NCBI GenBank assembly: GCA_031429035.1
Contig: JANOYU010000061.1
Coordinates: 1-64,000, forward strand
Direction of reading: 5' to 3'
Source: Methylotenera_A sp031429035
Lineage (GTDB): Bacteria > Pseudomonadota > Gammaproteobacteria > Burkholderiales > Methylophilaceae
DNA: 64,000 bases
Shown here: positions 59,911-64,000 of the stretch, piece after piece
Layout: the number at the start of each line of letters is the position of its first letter
Position numbering within the stretch: the stretch's first letter is position 1
Made by a program: the position numbers and the translations under genes
The notes under the pieces: model-generated
Database searches by the model: none
What the model saw: only the letters and a program-made list of their open reading frames with translations
Told to the model about the DNA's origin: nothing

Positions 59911-62502
59911 CTATTTCACTGCTTTATTAAACGTCATTTTGCCTGCCTTATAATCTATTACGACAGTATCTTTGGCCATAAAATTCCCTGCCAAAATTTC
60001 ACGTGCCAACGGGTTTTCAATCTCACTTTGAATCGCCCGTTTTAGCGGCCGTGCGCCATATACTGCATCAAAACCTGCGCTGGCAATTTCGTTAAGCGCT
60101 GCCGCACTGATGGCCACATCAATATCCATCGCATGCAAGCGCTGGGTGAGTAATTGCAGCTGAATGCCCGCAATTAATTTCACGTTTTCTACATCTAGGC
60201 TATGAAAAACGACCACCTCATCAATGCGGTTGACGAACTCTGGCCTAAAGTGGGTTTTTACTTCGCCCATCACTGCCAACTTTACTACTTGATAATCTTG
60301 GTCGGCCATATTTTGTATCATTTGACTGCCCAAATTGCTGGTCATAATAATTACCGTATTTTTAAAGTCCACGGTACGGCCTTGACCATCAGTCAGGCGG
60401 CCATCGTCCAACACTTGCAACAATACATTAAAAACATCGGGGTGCGCTTTTTCAATTTCATCTAGCAAAATCACGCTATAGGGTTTGCGCCGCACCGCTT
60501 CGGTCAGCGCACCGCCTTCTTCATAGCCCACATAGCCAGGCGGCGCACCTATCATGCGCGATACGCTGTGTTTCTCCATATATTCAGACATATCAATACG
60601 AATTAAATGGTCCTCAGAATCAAACATAAAGCCTGCCAACGCTTTGCAAAGCTCGGTTTTACCCACGCCAGTTGGACCTAGGAATAAAAAACTGCCATAA
60701 GGCTTATTTGGGTCGCTCAAGCCACTGCGGCTTCTACGAATCGCGTCAGAAACCAGCCGCACTGCTTCGTCTTGACCAACCACGCGTTCATGCAATTTGC
60801 CTTCCATTTTTAGCAATTTTTCGCGCTCGCCTGTCATCATTTTGGCTACAGGAATACCCGTTGCGCGGCTTACTACCTCTGCAATTTCGTCCGCGCCAAC
60901 TTCAGTGCGCAACATTTTATGCTTGGTTTTTGTGCTATTTTCTTCTACGCTTGAAGCGTCTTTTAATTGCGCCTCTAGCGCGGGTAATTGGCCATATTGC
61001 AACTCGGATACTTGCTGCCATTCGCCTTTACGGGTGGCTTCTTCCATCTCAAACTTAATTTTTTCAATCGCCTCTTTTATGTGCGCGCTGCCTTGCACTT
61101 GGGCTTTTTCGGCTTTCCAAATCTCTTCTAAATCGGCATACTCTTTTTCTAATTTGGCAATTTCGTCTTCTATCAAACCAAATCTTTTAAGTGAAGCTTC
61201 ATCTTTTTCGCGGCGCACCGCTTCGCGCTCAATTTTAAGTTGGATGGCTCTGCGCTCAAGCTTATCTAGACTTTCTGGCTTGCTATCAATTTCCATTTTA
61301 ATTTTAGAGGCCGCTTCATCAATCAAATCGATGGCTTTATCTGGTAAAAAACGGTCGGTAATATAACGATGCGATAGCTCAGCCGCTGCCACAATGGCAG
61401 GGTCGGTAATTTCTACACCATGGTGTAACTCGTACCTTTCTTGCAGGCCGCGCAGAATGGCAATGGTCGCTTCCACCGTTGGCTCGTCAACCAATACTTT
61501 TTGGAATCTTCGCTCAAGCGCAGCATCTTTTTCAATGTATTTTCGGTATTCATCTAATGTTGTAGCACCCACACAATGCAGCTCGCCACGCGCTAGAGCG
61601 GGCTTCAGCATATTGCCTGCGTCCATCGCGCCCTCAGTTTTGCCAGCACCAACCATGGTATGAATTTCATCAATAAAAACAATCGTTTGGCCTTCATCCT
61701 GCGCTAGCTCTTTTAGTACACTTTTTAACCGCTCTTCAAAATCGCCGCGGTATTTAGCACCTGCCAACAACGCTGCCATATCTAAAGACAGCACTTTTTT
61801 GTTTTTGAGTGATTCTGGCACTTCACCATTCACAATACGCTGTGCCAAGCCTTCAACAATCGCAGTTTTACCCACGCCAGGTTCACCAATTAACACTGGG
61901 TTATTTTTAGTGCGGCGACCTAATATTTGAATGACACGGCGAATTTCATCATCGCGCCCAATCACTGGGTCCAGCTTGCCAAGGAGTGCGCGTTCAGTTA
62001 AATCTAGCGTGTACTTTTTAAGCGCTTCGCGATTATTTTCGGCATCTGCACTATCATTAGTATCACCGCCACGAACCGCATGGATACTGGCCTCCAGAGC
62101 ACCTTTTGTTAAGCCATTTTGCTTCAATAATTTGCTTGTTTCACCTTTATCATCCGCCAACGCAAGCAAAAACAGCTCGCTGGCAATGTATGCATCGTTG
62201 CGCTTTTGCGCCAGTTTATCGGTGATATTGAGTATATTATTGAGATCGCGCGAAATGGCAATTTCGCCATTGCTTTGCGGCGATTTTGGTAGATTTGCCA
62301 GCGCAGTATTTAAGCCAGTTTTTAGCGCGTTTATTTGCACACCCGCTTTTAACAACAGCGATGCAGTGCCGCCATCTTCTTGATTAAGCAGTGCTAATAA
62401 TAAATGTGGTGGCTCAATCGCGGTATTATCTGCGCCCAGCGCAATACTTTGCGCGTCGTTAATCGCCTGTTGAAATTTAGTGGTGAGTTTATCAAAGCGC
62501 AT
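59911..62502 (-). CDS. clpB: ClpB disaggregase
   Basis: An AAA+ chaperone that pulls proteins out of aggregates with DnaK. An 863-residue protein: Clp N domain (about 1-145), first AAA+ domain with Walker A GEPGVGKT and arginine fingers in ERRFQKV, a coiled-coil middle domain (about 410-530), and a second AAA+ domain with GPTGVGKT, and HLIRIDMSEYMEKHSV. The linker after the N domain carries GALEASIHAVRGG, encoded over a repeat core (62072-62103) without change in expected length. No obvious sigma-32-type promoter was identified upstream. Confidence 0.97.
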   Translation of the reverse strand: MRFDKLTTKFQQAINDAQSIALGADNTAIEPPHLLLALLNQEDGGTASLLLKAGVQINALKTGLNTALANLPKSPQSNGEIAISRDLNNILNITDKLAQKRNDAYIASELFLLALADDKGETSKLLKQNGLTKGALEASIHAVRGGDTNDSADAENNREALKKYTLDLTERALLGKLDPVIGRDDEIRRVIQILGRRTKNNPVLIGEPGVGKTAIVEGLAQRIVNGEVPESLKNKKVLSLDMAALLAGAKYRGDFEERLKSVLKELAQDEGQTIVFIDEIHTMVGAGKTEGAMDAGNMLKPALARGELHCVGATTLDEYRKYIEKDAALERRFQKVLVDEPTVEATIAILRGLQERYELHHGVEITDPAIVAAAELSHRYITDRFLPDKAIDLIDEAASKIKMEIDSKPESLDKLERRAIQLKIEREAVRREKDEASLKRFGLIEDEIAKLEKEYADLEEIWKAEKAQVQGSAHIKEAIEKIKFEMEEATRKGEWQQVSELQYGQLPALEAQLKDASSVEENSTKTKHKMLRTEVGADEIAEVVSRATGIPVAKMMTGEREKLLKMEGKLHERVVGQDEAVRLVSDAIRRSRSGLSDPNKPYGSFLFLGPTGVGKTELCKALAGFMFDSEDHLIRIDMSEYMEKHSVSRMIGAPPGYVGYEEGGALTEAVRRKPYSVILLDEIEKAHPDVFNVLLQVLDDGRLTDGQGRTVDFKNTVIIMTSNLGSQMIQNMADQDYQVVKLAVMGEVKTHFRPEFVNRIDEVVVFHSLDVENVKLIAGIQLQLLTQRLHAMDIDVAISAAALNEIASAGFDAVYGARPLKRAIQSEIENPLAREILAGNFMAKDTVVIDYKAGKMTFNKAVK
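62072..62103 (+). repeat. Hairpin-repeat core inside clpB
   Basis: CGAACCGCATGGATACTGG, then CCTCCAGAGCACC. It keeps the core and one arm of the repeat. On the coding strand it is read as GALEASIHAVR in the N-domain linker. Confidence 0.7.
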
Positions 62503-62562
62503 ACGGCCTCCATCATTAGCTTAAAACTAATGTGGGGCACTTTTGGTAGGTTTCAATACAAT

Positions 62563-63768
62563 TTATTTAGTTAGTGGCACTATTTGCAACCCATCTGCTT
62601 GTGTGTTCCACACTAAATAAGGTGCGTTTTTATTTTGTAACAAAAATGGATAATCGACTTTTTGGCTGCTGCTGGCAAGGGTTTTGGCCTCATCCCAACT
62701 TCTGCCACCATCTGTCGATTGCATGCCAAAAATACTGCTTTTTCCATCTTTAATCTCTCGCCAAACCAGCCAGACACTCTCGCCTATGCTTAATAAACTT
62801 GGGTGTCCCGCTTGCTTGCTGTTATCACCAAATTTTTTGGCTGGGCTGCTGGCCCACGCCACGCCATCCATGCGACTGTAGTACAAGCCTGGTTTCTTGT
62901 CGTTACCATCAAAATAGGCCATGTGGTAACCCCACCAAGCGTTATTTTTTTGGTTTGGCTCTGCGCCTTCGCCGCCAGATGCAATCGCCGCACCGTGATG
63001 CGGGCAGCCATCAAGTACCCAATGCCCAAAAGTGGCGCGATGTAGCTGTGGTTTTGCGCCAGCTTTGGGAATCTCGGCAATGTTATGGTCGCGCTCACTG
63101 CCTTCAAACACATGCCGCCAAAGCGCCACTGTCGTACCATCGGGCTTATTGGTGGTGACAATACGGCAGCATTCGCAGCTGCTATCGGCTAACTTTTGCT
63201 CTTGCGCAAAACTAGCGCCTTTATCTGTAGAAACCGCATAATAAATGGCTGCCCCATCATACTTTTTTCCTGCTGCTTTGGCAGCCAACAAATCACGTTT
63301 ATCTACCCAAGTCACTGTAATATCGCCATTAGTTGCTACATTGAGTGAATCAAAACGGTGGGTAATTTCGGCTCTATCATGGTGAACGATATAAGGCTTT
63401 TCAAAACTTTTACCACCGTCAATTGACCTTGCAAACCAAATATAGCCCGCATATGGCGTTTTTAAGGTTTCCGTCCAAGTGACGTAGATATTGGCTCCTA
63501 GGGCAGTTATTTTAGGTCGCGCTTCGCCATCTGCGCCTATTTTTTGTGCAGTTTGATTTAGTTTAATTGGCTTGCTAAAAGTTTTGCCTAAATCGGCACT
63601 GTTATCTACCTGCACAAACCCATCGTGCACGCTAGCGCGCCACAGCTTGCCAACATGATCAAATGCCACAGAAACCGCCAATTGACTGGCGGCATGCTGG
63701 GTATGTGCCTCGTGTGATTGCACGTTAAAGTTTAATAGCAAACAGAATATCAATAAAAAATAACGCAT
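62563..63768 (-). CDS. Exported BNR/sialidase-fold repeat protein
   Basis: A 401-residue exported protein (signal about 1-18, ending NVQS) with several BNR-type Asp-box-like repeats: SADLGKTFSKP, SIDGGKSFEKP, STDKGASFAQE, STDGGRSWDEA, spaced through a predicted six-bladed beta propeller. It has no sialidase active-site set that I can identify. It is also rich in His and Cys at SHEAHTQHAA, SSCECCRI and GCPHHGAA, which suggests a metal site. It lies next to a TonB-dependent receptor gene on the same strand. Confidence 0.82.
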   Translation of the reverse strand: MRYFLLIFCLLLNFNVQSHEAHTQHAASQLAVSVAFDHVGKLWRASVHDGFVQVDNSADLGKTFSKPIKLNQTAQKIGADGEARPKITALGANIYVTWTETLKTPYAGYIWFARSIDGGKSFEKPYIVHHDRAEITHRFDSLNVATNGDITVTWVDKRDLLAAKAAGKKYDGAAIYYAVSTDKGASFAQEQKLADSSCECCRIVTTNKPDGTTVALWRHVFEGSERDHNIAEIPKAGAKPQLHRATFGHWVLDGCPHHGAAIASGGEGAEPNQKNNAWWGYHMAYFDGNDKKPGLYYSRMDGVAWASSPAKKFGDNSKQAGHPSLLSIGESVWLVWREIKDGKSSIFGMQSTDGGRSWDEAKTLASSSQKVDYPFLLQNKNAPYLVWNTQADGLQIVPLTK

Positions 63769-63784
63769 TCGTTTTATCCTAAAA

Positions 63785-63810
63785 TGGATTCCCGCCTTCG
63801 CGGGAATGAC
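63785..63810. repeat. Inverted repeat CATTCCCGCG type
   Basis: TGGATTCCCGCC, then TTC, then GCGGGAATGAC. It has the same class and core as the copy at 45705-45732, here in the opposite orientation and between the TonB receptor and BNR genes. Confidence 0.82.
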
Positions 63811-63815
63811 AGCTG

Positions 63816-64000
63816 TTAATAATCAAACTTAAGTTGCAAATAACCAGTCCTCTGCGGATACGGGTGAAACGCATAACCTTGGTAATTATTTAAATTATCT
63901 ATGCCTACACTGGCGGTTAATCGATTCGCAAATTTATAATTGGCTTTTACATCCACAAAAAAGTATTTACTGGTGCCCCCAAACGTGTCTGGGTTGCTAT
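63816..64000 (-). CDS. TonB-dependent outer-membrane receptor (C-terminal end only)
   Basis: The last 60 or so codons of a receptor whose 5' part lies beyond the window. The visible end, FFVDVKANYKFANRLTASVG then NNYQGYAFHPYPQRTG, is the terminal beta-strand region typical of TonB-dependent receptors, ending with the aromatic residue Tyr. The ligand cannot be read. It precedes the BNR-repeat gene by 47 bases on the same strand, so the two may work together. Confidence 0.88.
   Translation of the reverse strand, partial: SNPDTFGGTSKYFFVDVKANYKFANRLTASVGIDNLNNYQGYAFHPYPQRTGYLQLKFDY

Noticed and set aside
1..64000. CRISPR arrays, insertion sequences, prophage genes, rRNA genes.
   Set aside because: No spaced direct-repeat arrays, transposase or integrase motifs, phage structural genes or rRNA segments were seen; the repeats found are dispersed hairpins.

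Overview
The window reads as the chromosome of a low-GC betaproteobacterium, most like the Methylophilaceae (Methylotenera and relatives). This is inferred from a bioBFHCD cluster, a leuS-lptE-holA-proA-nadD block, a phosphoketolase/acetate kinase pair, a PQQ-type sugar dehydrogenase and codon/base composition. No taxonomic marker such as 16S rRNA is present, so the family name is inference. The window has about 75 protein genes, one tRNA-Lys, no insertion sequence, no prophage and no CRISPR array. No stretch longer than 300 bases lacks a gene apart from the flanks of the tRNA.

Region 1 (1-10.3 kb, all minus strand) is a run of about ten closely spaced or overlapping genes. Reading in the direction of transcription these are an alpha/beta hydrolase, a flavin-type stress oxidase, a collagen-like lipoprotein, a DUF3309 peptide, a PQQ-type sugar dehydrogenase lipoprotein, phosphoketolase (xfp), acetate kinase (ackA), and a three-part MacA/FtsX-type ABC exporter whose ATPase is cut by the window start. 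Phosphoketolase plus acetate kinase would turn sugar phosphates of the RuMP/pentose cycle into acetate with ATP gain.

Region 2 (10.3-34.9 kb) is a dense stress and envelope island. It holds a glycine-zipper lipoprotein, EF-hand proteins, BON-domain proteins, two CsbD proteins, an alternative oxidase, a peroxiredoxin, superoxide dismutase, a ferritin-like protein, a universal stress protein, a CHASE3 histidine kinase with response regulators, a PAS-GGDEF-EAL protein, a cardiolipin synthase-like lipoprotein and two Crp/Fnr-type regulators. The main discovery of this reading is a palindrome, TGTRCG-N4-CGYACA (16 bp, with a few 14 bp variants). It lies upstream of nearly every transcription unit of this island, and a -10-like hexamer repeatedly sits 28.5-30.5 bp from its centre. 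That is the geometry of a Crp/Fnr activator at -41.5. I saw no such site in the housekeeping half. I propose that one or both of the island's Crp/Fnr regulators control this regulon.

Region 3 (35-64 kb) is housekeeping: tRNA-Lys, adk, leuS, lptE, holA, proA, nadD, the biotin cluster, comF, trmL, gpsA, secB, grxC, a rhodanese, gpmI, an EnvC-like activator, yjbQ, a phosphoethanolamine transferase broken by one in-frame TAA, a lytic transglycosylase, clpB, a BNR-repeat protein and the end of a TonB-dependent receptor.

Across the window a 39-bp hairpin repeat with a conserved, non-palindromic core (GCCGCATRGATAYTGG) recurs between genes. Its core also appears inside the reading frames of bioC, comF, gpmI and clpB. 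This could be a terminator family that also carries a DNA-uptake-like signal.
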